From: Mycobacterium basiliense
Lineage (GTDB): Bacteria; Actinomycetota; Actinomycetes; Mycobacteriales; Mycobacteriaceae
Length of the DNA: 64,000 nucleotides
Direction: 5' to 3'
Assembly: GCF_900292015.1 (NCBI RefSeq)
Contig: NZ_LR130759.1
Location: forward strand, 496,001 to 560,000
Shown: positions 52,977 to 61,454 of the stretch, piece by piece
Layout of the letters: each line of letters starts with the position of its first letter
How positions within the stretch are numbered: position 1 is the first letter of the stretch
The notes under the pieces: model-generated
Seen by the model: only the letters and a program-made list of their open reading frames with translations
Database searches by the model: none
What the model was told of the DNA's origin: nothing
Translations under genes and position numbers: made by a program

Positions 52977-54572
52977 TCAACCCGGCAGGCCGTCCTGGCC
53001 GAGCAATTGCCCGCCGGTGCCTCCGGTGCCTGCGGTTCCGGCCGGCCCGCCGCCGCTGCCACCGTTGCCGCCATTGCCGATCAGCACGGCCTTGCCGCCG
53101 TTACCGCCAGTGCCCCCAGTCGTACCGGTGCCACCGGTACCGCCGTTGCCGCCGTTGCCAATCTGGCCGGCGGCACCACCGGCCCCGCCGGCCCCGCCCG
53201 CCGCGGTGGTGCCGGCGCCGCCGGCGCCACCGTTACCACCCGCGCCGATGAGCGTGCCGCCGGTCCCACCTGCCCCGCCGGCGCCGCCGGCTTTGCCGAA
53301 CCCGCCGGCGCCACCGGCGCCGGCGTTGCCGAAGAACAGGCCCGCGTTGCCGCCGTTTCCGCCGGTCCCGCCGACGGTCCCGGCGGGACCGGTCGCGCCG
53401 CCGGTCCCCCCGGCGCCGGCGGTAGCGAACAGTCCGGTACCGCCGTTCCCGCCCTTCCCGCCGAATACGCCGCCGTACCCGCCGTCGCCACCATTGCCGC
53501 CGGCACCGTAAAGCATGCCGGCGCTCCCGCCGGCCCCGCCCTCGCCGCCGCCGGTAGTGCCCGCCCCGCCGATGCCGCCAGCACCGCCGGCCGCAAACAT
53601 CCCGGTGCCGCCCTCGCCGCCGTTTCCGCCGAAGGCTCCGCCCGCCCCGCCGGCGCCGCCGGCTCCGCCGGCGCCGAACACCCCAGTACCGCCGGTGCCG
53701 CCTGGTCCCGCGCTGGTATTGCCGTGCCCGCCGGTGCCGCCGGCGCCGCCGGGGGCAAACACTCCGGTGCCGCCGGCCCCGCCAACACCGCCGGCAGTAC
53801 CGCCATTGCCACCGGTCCCGCCGGTGCCGCCGGGTGCGAAGAGCCCGGTGCCACCCATCCCGCCGTCGCCACCGCTGGTGCCGCCCTCCCCGCCGGTGCC
53901 TCCCGCCCCGCCGGGAGCGAAGAGGCCGGTGCCGCCGTCGCCGCCGAGCCCGCCGGCGTTGGTGCCGGTCCCGCCGGTACCGCCGGCTCCACCGGTACCG
54001 AACAGCCCTCCGCTCCCGCCGGCACCGCCGTTCGCGCCGACGACTCCGCCCTTCCCGCCGGTGCCACCGGCTCCGCCGTTGCCGAATATTCCCGCAGCGC
54101 CGCCCTTGCCGCCGGGCTGGCCGGCCCCTCCGGAGCCGCCGGCACCTCCGTTGCCGAACAGGATCCCGCCGTCGCCGCCGTTGGCCCCGGTTCCCGGGGC
54201 CCCGTTGGTGCCGTTGCCGATCAGCGGGCGTCCCAGCAGCGCCTGGGTCGGCGCGTTGAGCAGATCCAGCACGCCCTGTAACTGTGAGGCTGCGGTGGCC
54301 TCGGCACTGGCATATGTGCCCGCACTCGCGGTCAAAGACTGCACGAATTGGGCGTGAAACGCCGCCGCTTGGGAGCTGAAGGCTTGAAAACTTTGGCCGT
54401 GCGCAGAAAGGAGCGCCGCGATGGCCGACGACACCTCGTCTTCGGCCGCGGCCAGCAGCCCGGTTGTCCGGGTGGCCGCGGCTGCGTTGGCAGCGCTGAG
54501 CGCCGATCCGATACCGGTCAAATCTGAAGCTGCCGTAACGAGGTTGTCCGGCACTGCGATCACAAACGACAT
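52977..54572 (-). CDS. PE_PGRS protein (2 of 4)
   Basis: About 531 residues starting at the ATG at 54572 ([20 protein letters not shown]). The PE domain is followed by [19 protein letters not shown] and a long PGRS region of Gly-Gly-Ala/Thr/Asn units with blocks such as [16 protein letters not shown]. Same strand as PE_PGRS 1, with 140 bases between them. High local similarity to copies 1 and 3 indicates duplication with conversion. Confidence 0.87.
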   Translation of the reverse strand: MSFVIAVPDNLVTAASDLTGIGSALSAANAAAATRTTGLLAAAEDEVSSAIAALLSAHGQSFQAFSSQAAAFHAQFVQSLTASAGTYASAEATAASQLQGVLDLLNAPTQALLGRPLIGNGTNGAPGTGANGGDGGILFGNGGAGGSGGAGQPGGKGGAAGIFGNGGAGGTGGKGGVVGANGGAGGSGGLFGTGGAGGTGGTGTNAGGLGGDGGTGLFAPGGAGGTGGEGGTSGGDGGMGGTGLFAPGGTGGTGGNGGTAGGVGGAGGTGVFAPGGAGGTGGHGNTSAGPGGTGGTGVFGAGGAGGAGGAGGAFGGNGGEGGTGMFAAGGAGGIGGAGTTGGGEGGAGGSAGMLYGAGGNGGDGGYGGVFGGKGGNGGTGLFATAGAGGTGGATGPAGTVGGTGGNGGNAGLFFGNAGAGGAGGFGKAGGAGGAGGTGGTLIGAGGNGGAGGAGTTAAGGAGGAGGAAGQIGNGGNGGTGGTGTTGGTGGNGGKAVLIGNGGNGGSGGGPAGTAGTGGTGGQLLGQDGLPG

Positions 54573-55063
54573 GTGGCACCTCACAAATGCGTCATGACCA
54601 TGACGTCATGAGACCGGTGATCGCCCCGTCACCACCGAGCGATCGGCAGAAACACATCTTCGCTCGCTGCGCAGCGAAATTGCGGGGTTTTCGCGATAAA
54701 TTCAGCGCGCTTGTGCCCGACCGTCGACGGTACGAGTCACCTGCCATTTCTTGGGCCCCAGGCGCACGATATCCGGTGTTGGTCCATGGAACCCGGCACC
54801 GTGGGCGACCAGAATCGGCGTCGCGTTGCTCGAGCGGCCGGCGCCGTCCGGCGATTGCCAGCCAACAGGCCGGGTATCCGGCAAGACCGCATTTTTTCGC
54901 CAGGCCAGCAACGGTTGGGCGCGCTACGGCTGGCCAGGCCGATGTCCTTGGTGTCGTCGTACACCATCCGAGAAGCAACTTGCGGCGTGCACGCGAGACT
55001 GTGTGGGCGCACCGCCGCCACACCCCGTGCCCGCCCGGAGCCGTCTTCGGACCGGACCGACGA
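54573..55063. other. gap between PE_PGRS copies, 491 bases
   Basis: No gene is supported. A plus-strand frame is open through much of it but has Arg/Pro-rich, low-quality sequence. A short minus-strand stretch (DIVRLGPKKWQVTRTVDG) is more protein-like and may be a relic. It holds the upstream region of PE_PGRS 2. Confidence 0.5.
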
Positions 55064-56494
55064 CTACGGCACCTGGCCGGCCAGCCCGTCCTCGCCGATC
55101 AGTAGCCCGCCGATACCGCCGGCGCCGGCGCTGCCCGGCCCCGCCTTGCCGATCCCGGCGTTGCCGCCATTACCGCCGTTCCCGATCAGCACGGCGTCGC
55201 CGCCCTTACCGCCCACACCGCCGGTGCCCGGTGCCGTGTTGTTACTCCCGCCGGCGCCGCCGTCACCACCCTGGCCGATCAGTCCAGCCTTGCCGCCGTT
55301 CCCGCCGGCTCCGCCGATGGCGCCGCCGACGCTGTCCCCGCCGGCCCCGCCGGCCCCGCCCGCACCGAAGAGCATGCCGGCGTTGCCGCCGTTCCCGCCG
55401 GCCCCGCCGTCGGCCGCGCTGAGGCCGAATCCGCCGTCCCCGCCGGCCCCGCCCGCACCGAAGAGCATGCCGGCGTTGCCGCCCGCTCCGCCAGCCCCGG
55501 CCTCGTTGCCGATGGTGGCCGGCCCACCGTCGCCGCCGGTCCCGCCACTACCGGAGAGCAGACCGCCATTTCCGCCTACCCCGCCGTTCCCGCCGAAGAG
55601 GCCGCCCTCCCCACCGCTGCCGCCGACACCGCCGGCGCCGAAGATCCCAACGGCGGCCCCGCCCGCCCCGCCGTTGCCGCCGGTCGTCATGCCCGATCCC
55701 CCGGTGCCGCCGGCTCCGCCGGCGGCGAGCAGGCCAGTGCCGCCGGGCCCGCCCGCACCACCAAAGGTGCCGAACCCGCCGATCCCCCCGGCGCCGCCGG
55801 TGCCGAACAGTCCACCGGCGCCGCCGAGCCCGCCGTCCCCGCCGGTGGAGCTGTTGCCGAATCCGCCGGCACCACCGGCTCCGCCGCGGCCGAACAACAG
55901 CCCACCGGCCCCGCCGTCCCCGCCGTTCCCGCCCGGCACCGGATCGACGATGCTCGATGAGCTCCCGCCGGCCCCGCCGGCTCCGCCGGTGCCGAACAAC
56001 AGTCCGCCGGCGCCGCCATTGCCGCCATTGCCCCCGCTGTCACCGGGCAGCCCGGGAGCTCCGGACCCACCGGCCCCGCCGTTGCCGATCAACCAACCGG
56101 CGGCCCCGCCGTCCGCCCCCGTCCCTGGGGCGCCGTTGGCGCCGTTCCCGATCAATGGACGACCGGTAGCGGCCAGGATAGGGGCGTTGATCGCATCGAG
56201 CAGCGGCGATGCGGCAGCGGCTTCGGCCGCCGCGTACGAGGCCCCACCGGCGGTCAAGGCCTGCACAAACCGCTCATGAAACGCTGTTGCTTGCACGCTT
56301 ATCGCCTGGTAGATGCGGCCCTGCGCGCCGAACAACGCCGCGACGGCCGCCGACACCTCGTCGGCACCCGCGGCAAGCACGGTGGTGGTGTGTGCCGCGG
56401 CGGCCGTGTTTGCCGCGTCGATCGCAGACCCGAGGCTGGTGAGATTGCTGGCTGCCGATGCCAGCGACTCCGGCGCTGTGATCACAAAAGACAT
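55064..56494 (-). CDS. PE_PGRS protein (3 of 4)
   Basis: About 476 residues starting at the ATG at 56494 ([20 protein letters not shown]). PE domain, linker [22 protein letters not shown], then a PGRS region with [15 protein letters not shown] units, ending in [15 protein letters not shown] longer reading from 56569 exists but its N-terminus does not look like a PE start. Confidence 0.87.
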   Translation of the reverse strand: MSFVITAPESLASAASNLTSLGSAIDAANTAAAAHTTTVLAAGADEVSAAVAALFGAQGRIYQAISVQATAFHERFVQALTAGGASYAAAEAAAASPLLDAINAPILAATGRPLIGNGANGAPGTGADGGAAGWLIGNGGAGGSGAPGLPGDSGGNGGNGGAGGLLFGTGGAGGAGGSSSSIVDPVPGGNGGDGGAGGLLFGRGGAGGAGGFGNSSTGGDGGLGGAGGLFGTGGAGGIGGFGTFGGAGGPGGTGLLAAGGAGGTGGSGMTTGGNGGAGGAAVGIFGAGGVGGSGGEGGLFGGNGGVGGNGGLLSGSGGTGGDGGPATIGNEAGAGGAGGNAGMLFGAGGAGGDGGFGLSAADGGAGGNGGNAGMLFGAGGAGGAGGDSVGGAIGGAGGNGGKAGLIGQGGDGGAGGSNNTAPGTGGVGGKGGDAVLIGNGGNGGNAGIGKAGPGSAGAGGIGGLLIGEDGLAGQVP

Positions 56495-56813
56495 TTCGAT
56501 ACCTAACCAATACGTAGCGACCAACGATGCACTGTCGATGCCGCCCAACGATCGCCGCTCAACCATCAATCGGTGGGAGCGGAATCTATCGTCCTCGCGT
56601 GGGCGGGGCCCTGGACCGCCTTCGCAGTGGTTCTAAGGCTTTGCACATAGAACTTGCTGCTATCGCCGACGTGCTGCCGTGTTTCTGCGTGGTACCTGTG
56701 TGAACGCGTAGAAGAACCTGAGTAGCCAATCATGTGGTTTTGCTATGGATACGATTTGCGTGTTCTGGGTGTGTCGCTGGTGGTCGCGGGGCTAATCGGC
56801 TGGGAGGCTTGTG
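56495..56813. other. divergent intergenic region between PE_PGRS 3 and 4, 319 bases
   Basis: No gene. It must hold promoters for both divergent PE_PGRS genes. A small open frame near 56732 precedes PE_PGRS 4 but lacks support. No palindromes of note were seen. Confidence 0.5.
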
Positions 56814-59800
56814 ATGTCGTATGTGATGGCAGCGCCGGAGACGTTGGCAGTGGCGGCGGCGGACGTGGCGGGCATTGGCTCCTCGGTAGGCGCGGCCAAC
56901 GTCGCGGCCGTCGGGTCGACGACCGGGGTGGTGGCCGCTGCCGGTGATGAGGTGTCGGAGGCGATTGCGGCGCTGTTTTCTGGCTACGGCCAGGCCTATC
57001 AGGCGCTCAGTGCTCGGGCGGCGGCGTTTCATGACCAGTTTGTGCGGGCGTTGAACGGGGCAGGAGGCGCCTACACGGCCTCCGAAGCGGCCAACGCCTC
57101 GCCGTTGCAGACCGTGGAGCGGGAGGTGCTGGCGGCGATTAATGCACCCACAAATGCGTTGCTGGGGCGTCCGTTGATTGGTGACGGCACCAACGGGGCG
57201 GCCGGAAGCGGGGCCGACGGTGGGCCGGGAGGGATTTTGTGGGGCAATGGCGGTGACGGCGGGTCTGGCGCGGCGGGGCAGGCCGGCGGTGCCGGCGGAG
57301 ACGCGGGCCTCATCGGCGCAGGAGGTGCAGGGGGCATGGGTGGGGCCGGCGGTGGGGCCGGCGGGATCGGTGGCACCGGTGGCTGGTTGTACGGCAACGG
57401 CGGAGTCGGCGGGTCCGGTGGAGTCAGCGGAGCCGGTGTGAGCGGCGGAGTCGGCGGAGCTGGTGGCGACGCGGTGCTGCTCGGCAACGGCGGGGCAGGG
57501 GGCATGGGTGGGGCGGGCGCCGCCGGCGCGGTCGGCGCCGCAGGAATCGCGGGGACGTCGATGTCGGTCGGCGGTGTCGGCGATCCCGGTGGCGACGGGG
57601 GCAACGCCGGCAACGGCGGGGCGGGTGGTAACGGGGGGCTGGTGTTCGGGACCGGGGGCGCCGGTGGTCAAGGCGGCGTCGGTGGGGCCGGCGGGACCGG
57701 TGGGGCCGGCGGATCCGGTTGGGACGCCACCGCCGCCGGAGTGCCCGGCGCCACCGGTGGTGACGGCGGCGACAGCGGCAACGGCGGTGCTGGCGGCAAC
57801 GGGGGCATGGGTGGGGCCGGCGGGCATGGTTCGGCGCTCTTTGGCACGGCTGGCGCCAACGGCAACGGCGGGGCGGGTGGTGCCGGCGGCAATCCGGGGG
57901 CACCCGGCAACGGCGGCACCGGTGGGGTTGGCCCCGACGCGGCCACCTCCGGGGGCATGGGCGGTACGGGCGGTGACCCGGGCGCGGCCGGCACCGGCGG
58001 CAGCGGCGGGTCGGCAGGTGGCGTTGGCGCAGTTGCCGGCGCCAACGGTGTGGCCGGCACCATCATTGCGGGTAACGGAGGCAATGGCGGGGCCGGCGGG
58101 GCCGGCTATGCCGCTGATGGCGGTGGCGGCCCAGCCATTGCGGACGGTGGCGACGGTGGACAGGGCGGCGCTGGCGGCATGTATGGCAACGGCGGTGCTG
58201 GCGGGGCCGGTGGCAACGCGGCACCCGGCGGCGGGACCGGTGGCGATGGCGGCGGCGGTGGCGATAGCGGTGCAATGGGTAGCACTGGCGGTCGAGGCGG
58301 TGACGGTGGCGCCGGTAGCAACGGTGGTGACGGCGGCGGCGGCGGCAGCGCGAACAGCTACGGAACCACAAATGCCGCGGGGGGCGCGGGTGGCGTGGGC
58401 GGCGCCGGCACCCGGGGCGCCGGGGGTGTGGGCGGTTCCGGGGGCGCGGGCGGCGCCGCAAACATCCTCAATGGGGCCTCGACCGCTACTGCCACGGGCG
58501 GCGCCGGTGGGGCCGGTGGCGACGGGAACGATGGTGGCAACGCCGGGGCGGGCGGTGCTGCGTCGACCAACGGGACCGGAAACGTCGCCGCCGGCGCCGG
58601 CGGCGACGGCGGCACCGGCAGCATCGGCACCGGCGGCACCGGCGGCGCCGGCGGCGCAGCGGAGATCAACAACGATGCCTCTACGGTTTCCCTTGTCGGT
58701 GGCGCCGGCGGCCACGGCGGTGACGGTGCCGCCGACGGCGGCGCAGGTGGCGACGGCGGCGGCGCATCTATCGATAGCGCTGGCTCCAGGGCCGACGCCA
58801 CCGGCGGCAACGGCGGGACCGGTGGCATCGGCGGTACCGGTCACGGTGGGGGCGGCGGTTCCGGTGGCAGTGCTGTCAACCACGGAGCCGGCGACGCCTT
58901 CGGTGGCGCCGCCGGGACGGGCGGCGCCGGTGTCGTCGGCGGCAACGGTGGCTGGGGCGGTGCCGCGTACAACTACGGAACCGGAAACGCCACCGGAGCC
59001 GCCGGCGCGGCCGGCACCAACGGCACCACCGGAGCCGGCGGGGCCGGCGGGACCGGAGGCGCCGCAAGCGTCCTCAACAGCGCTTCGACCGCCACTGCCA
59101 CCAGCGGAAGCGGCGGTGCCGGTGGCGACGGTACCGACGGCGGAAACGCGGGTTCCGGCGGTTTTGCCTACACCTCCGGGACCGGAAATATCGTTGCCGG
59201 CGCCGGCGGTGATGGCGGCACCGGCAGCACCGGAGTCGGTGGTACCGGCGGTTCCGGCGGCGGCGCGGACATCAACAATGGCGTCTCCACGGTTGTCCCG
59301 CAGGGCGGTGCCGGCGGGCACGGCGGCGCCGGCGCCACCGATGGCGGCGCCGGCGGTGCCGGTGGATTCACGGAAATCGACAGCAGCGCCTCAGCGCTCA
59401 CCGCCACCGGCGGCGCCGGTGGCGATGGCGGCAACGGCGGCACCGGCCACGGTGGCAGCGGCGGCGTCGGAGGTGTCGGGATCAACAACGGAAGCGGAAA
59501 AGCAATCGGCGGCGCCCCAGGTGTCGGGGGCAGCGGCGCGGTCGGGGGCGACGGTGGCCAAGGTGGTGCCGCGTACAGCAGCGGAACCGGTGACGCCACC
59601 GGCAGCGCTGGCGCGGCCGGCACCGCTGGAACCACCGGCGTCGGGGGGGCCGGCGGGGGCGGCGGGGGCGCATACATCGTCAATAGCGCCTCGACTGCCA
59701 ATGCCACCGGCGGCATCGGTGGGAACGGTGGCGATGGCGGCACCGCCAGGGGTTCCTCTGGCGGAGATGGCGGCGTCGGGGGCTATGCCTCGACCGTGGG

Positions 59801-59999
59801 AACCGGAACCGCCAGCGCCGGCGATGGCGGCCGCGGGGGCAACGGTACGACACAGTTCGCCAGCGGCGGCGCCGGCGGGGCCGGCGGCAACGCCCACGCT
59901 TCCGCGGGCAGTCCCATCCCCGGTGGTGGCGGCAAAGGCGGTAGCCCCGGATTGATGGGTAAGAACGGCCCGGACGGCTCGGACGGCACCGTCGTATAG
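56814..59999 (+). CDS. PE_PGRS protein with 606-bp super-repeats (4 of 4)
   Basis: A protein of about 1061 residues, on the opposite strand to the other three. The PE domain ([20 protein letters not shown]) is followed by [20 protein letters not shown] and a long glycine-rich region. From about 58461 the PGRS part is ordered into a 202-residue unit repeated two and a third times. Each unit carries non-glycine islands such as [46 protein letters not shown] and [10 protein letters not shown]. This departs from ordinary short PGRS repeats. Start is ATG 56814, with GTG 56811 just before it. The carboxy end is [14 protein letters not shown]. Confidence 0.87.
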   Translation: MSYVMAAPETLAVAAADVAGIGSSVGAANVAAVGSTTGVVAAAGDEVSEAIAALFSGYGQAYQALSARAAAFHDQFVRALNGAGGAYTASEAANASPLQTVEREVLAAINAPTNALLGRPLIGDGTNGAAGSGADGGPGGILWGNGGDGGSGAAGQAGGAGGDAGLIGAGGAGGMGGAGGGAGGIGGTGGWLYGNGGVGGSGGVSGAGVSGGVGGAGGDAVLLGNGGAGGMGGAGAAGAVGAAGIAGTSMSVGGVGDPGGDGGNAGNGGAGGNGGLVFGTGGAGGQGGVGGAGGTGGAGGSGWDATAAGVPGATGGDGGDSGNGGAGGNGGMGGAGGHGSALFGTAGANGNGGAGGAGGNPGAPGNGGTGGVGPDAATSGGMGGTGGDPGAAGTGGSGGSAGGVGAVAGANGVAGTIIAGNGGNGGAGGAGYAADGGGGPAIADGGDGGQGGAGGMYGNGGAGGAGGNAAPGGGTGGDGGGGGDSGAMGSTGGRGGDGGAGSNGGDGGGGGSANSYGTTNAAGGAGGVGGAGTRGAGGVGGSGGAGGAANILNGASTATATGGAGGAGGDGNDGGNAGAGGAASTNGTGNVAAGAGGDGGTGSIGTGGTGGAGGAAEINNDASTVSLVGGAGGHGGDGAADGGAGGDGGGASIDSAGSRADATGGNGGTGGIGGTGHGGGGGSGGSAVNHGAGDAFGGAAGTGGAGVVGGNGGWGGAAYNYGTGNATGAAGAAGTNGTTGAGGAGGTGGAASVLNSASTATATSGSGGAGGDGTDGGNAGSGGFAYTSGTGNIVAGAGGDGGTGSTGVGGTGGSGGGADINNGVSTVVPQGGAGGHGGAGATDGGAGGAGGFTEIDSSASALTATGGAGGDGGNGGTGHGGSGGVGGVGINNGSGKAIGGAPGVGGSGAVGGDGGQGGAAYSSGTGDATGSAGAAGTAGTTGVGGAGGGGGGAYIVNSASTANATGGIGGNGGDGGTARGSSGGDGGVGGYASTVGTGTASAGDGGRGGNGTTQFASGGAGGAGGNAHASAGSPIPGGGGKGGSPGLMGKNGPDGSDGTVV
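58461..59999 (+). repeat. 606-bp super-repeat in PE_PGRS 4
   Basis: Corresponding markers recur with exact 606-base spacing: AACATCCTCAAT at 58461, AGCGTCCTCAACAGC at 59067 and TACATCGTCAATAGC at 59673. Each unit encodes 202 residues with the same series of non-glycine islands; the third is partial. Divergence between units is moderate, so the duplication is not recent. Confidence 0.85.
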
Positions 60000-60134
60000 C
60001 CGGCGGTGCGCCACCGACGGCGTCAACGTGGGTGGCACCGGCGGATAAGTTGGATTGACGACAACCGGGGTTGCCCGCATGTCCAGATACGGCGGCGGCT
60101 ATTCGCTGCTGTTGGAACGCAACCGATTTCGGGT

Positions 60135-61424
60135 CTACTGGCGGTAGCTGACCAGGAAGTTGCCCAGCCGTTCGATCGCGGCGGCAAGTTCGCGTGACCA
60201 CGGCAACGTCACCAAGCGCAGGTGATCCGGTGTCGGCCAATTGAACCCGGTGCCCTGCGTGACCAATATCTTCTCCGACAGCAGCAGTTCCAGCACGAGT
60301 TGCTCATCGTCGGTGATGTCGTAGACCTCGGGGTCCAGCCGCGGAAACACATACAGCGCACCGGTCGGCTTGACGCATGACACTCCGGGAATCTCGTTGA
60401 GTTTGGTCCAGGCGAGGTCGCGCTGCTCGAGTAGGCGGCCCCCAGGAAGTACCAAGTCCTCGATGCTTTGGTGGCCACCCAGCGCCACCTGAATCGCATG
60501 CTGCGCCGGCACATTGGGGCACAGCCGCATATTGGCCAGCAGGTTGATTCCTTCGATGAAGCTGCTGGCATGGTCCTTAGGCCCGGTGATTGCCAACCAC
60601 CCCGCCCGGTACCCGGCCACCCGGTAGGCTTTGGACAGGCCATTAAACGTGAGGCACAACATATCCGGGGCAAGCGAAGCCACACTGATGTGCTTGGCAT
60701 CGTCGTAGAGGATTTTGTCGTAGATCTCATCGGCTAGCAGCAGCAGTTGGTGCTTGCGCGCCAACTCCACCATCTGCGTAAGGATCTCGCGGCTGTAGAC
60801 CGCGCCGGTGGGGTTGTTCGGGTTGATCACGACAAGCGCCTTGGTCCGCTCGGTGATCTTGGACTCCAGATCGGCAATATCCGGTTGCCAGTCCTGCGTC
60901 TCGTCGCACAGGTAGTGCACCGGCGTGCCACCCGCCAGGGAGGTCGACGCCGTCCACAGGGGGTAGTCCGGCGCCGGGATCAACACCTGATCGCCGTTGT
61001 CCAGCAAGGCCTGCAGCGTCATGGTGATCAGCTCGGATACCCCGTTGCCCAGATAGACGTCGTCGACATCAAACCGGGGGAAGCCGTCGACGAGTTCGTA
61101 GCGGGTTACGACGGCGCGCCGGGCAGGCAGGATGCCCTGGGAATCGGAGTAGCCCTGTGCGTACGGTAGCGCCTGGATCATGTCGCGCATGATCACGTCG
61201 GGAGCCTCGAAGCCAAACGGCGCCGGATTGCCGATGTTGAGCTTGAGGATGCGGTGCCCTTCGGCCTCCAGCCGCGCGGCGTGCTGGTGCACGGGGCCGC
61301 GGATCTCGTACAAGACGTCCTGAAGCTTGGACGACTGCGCGAAGGGGCGCTGGCGCTGATGGCTGGAAGCGTGCCCGGGCAGCTGGTGGGTAGTCACGTC
61401 CACCATGGTCTCATCGCTGTCCAC
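60135..61424 (-). CDS. aspC: PLP-dependent aminotransferase
   Basis: A 429-residue fold type I aminotransferase, equal in length to Rv0337c. The lysine that binds pyridoxal phosphate is near residue 263 in FNGLSKAYRVAGYR, and NPNNPTGAVY is the substrate-side Asn motif. It probably transfers amino groups between alanine or aspartate and 2-oxoglutarate; the AlaA-like sequence fits either. Start ATG 61424 gives the same N-terminus as M. tuberculosis. It follows the Fe-S protein on the same strand, with 30 bases between. Confidence 0.9.
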   Translation of the reverse strand: MDSDETMVDVTTHQLPGHASSHQRQRPFAQSSKLQDVLYEIRGPVHQHAARLEAEGHRILKLNIGNPAPFGFEAPDVIMRDMIQALPYAQGYSDSQGILPARRAVVTRYELVDGFPRFDVDDVYLGNGVSELITMTLQALLDNGDQVLIPAPDYPLWTASTSLAGGTPVHYLCDETQDWQPDIADLESKITERTKALVVINPNNPTGAVYSREILTQMVELARKHQLLLLADEIYDKILYDDAKHISVASLAPDMLCLTFNGLSKAYRVAGYRAGWLAITGPKDHASSFIEGINLLANMRLCPNVPAQHAIQVALGGHQSIEDLVLPGGRLLEQRDLAWTKLNEIPGVSCVKPTGALYVFPRLDPEVYDITDDEQLVLELLLSEKILVTQGTGFNWPTPDHLRLVTLPWSRELAAAIERLGNFLVSYRQ

Positions 61425-61454
61425 CGATATTTGCTGATGGGTGCCAAACCGTGA

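Noticed and set aside
54711..56279. Long plus-strand Pro-rich frame opposite PE_PGRS 3
   Set aside because: It is the antisense of glycine-rich PGRS codons, which always yields Pro/Ala-rich frames; there is no start context or domain.
56730..59321. Very long minus-strand Ala/Thr-rich frame opposite PE_PGRS 4
   Set aside because: Same antisense effect of GC-rich repeat codons; the plus strand has the PE domain and correct start.
51424..59999. CRISPR-like repeat regularity
   Set aside because: Repeats are coding PGRS units, not constant repeats with unique spacers; no cas genes nearby.
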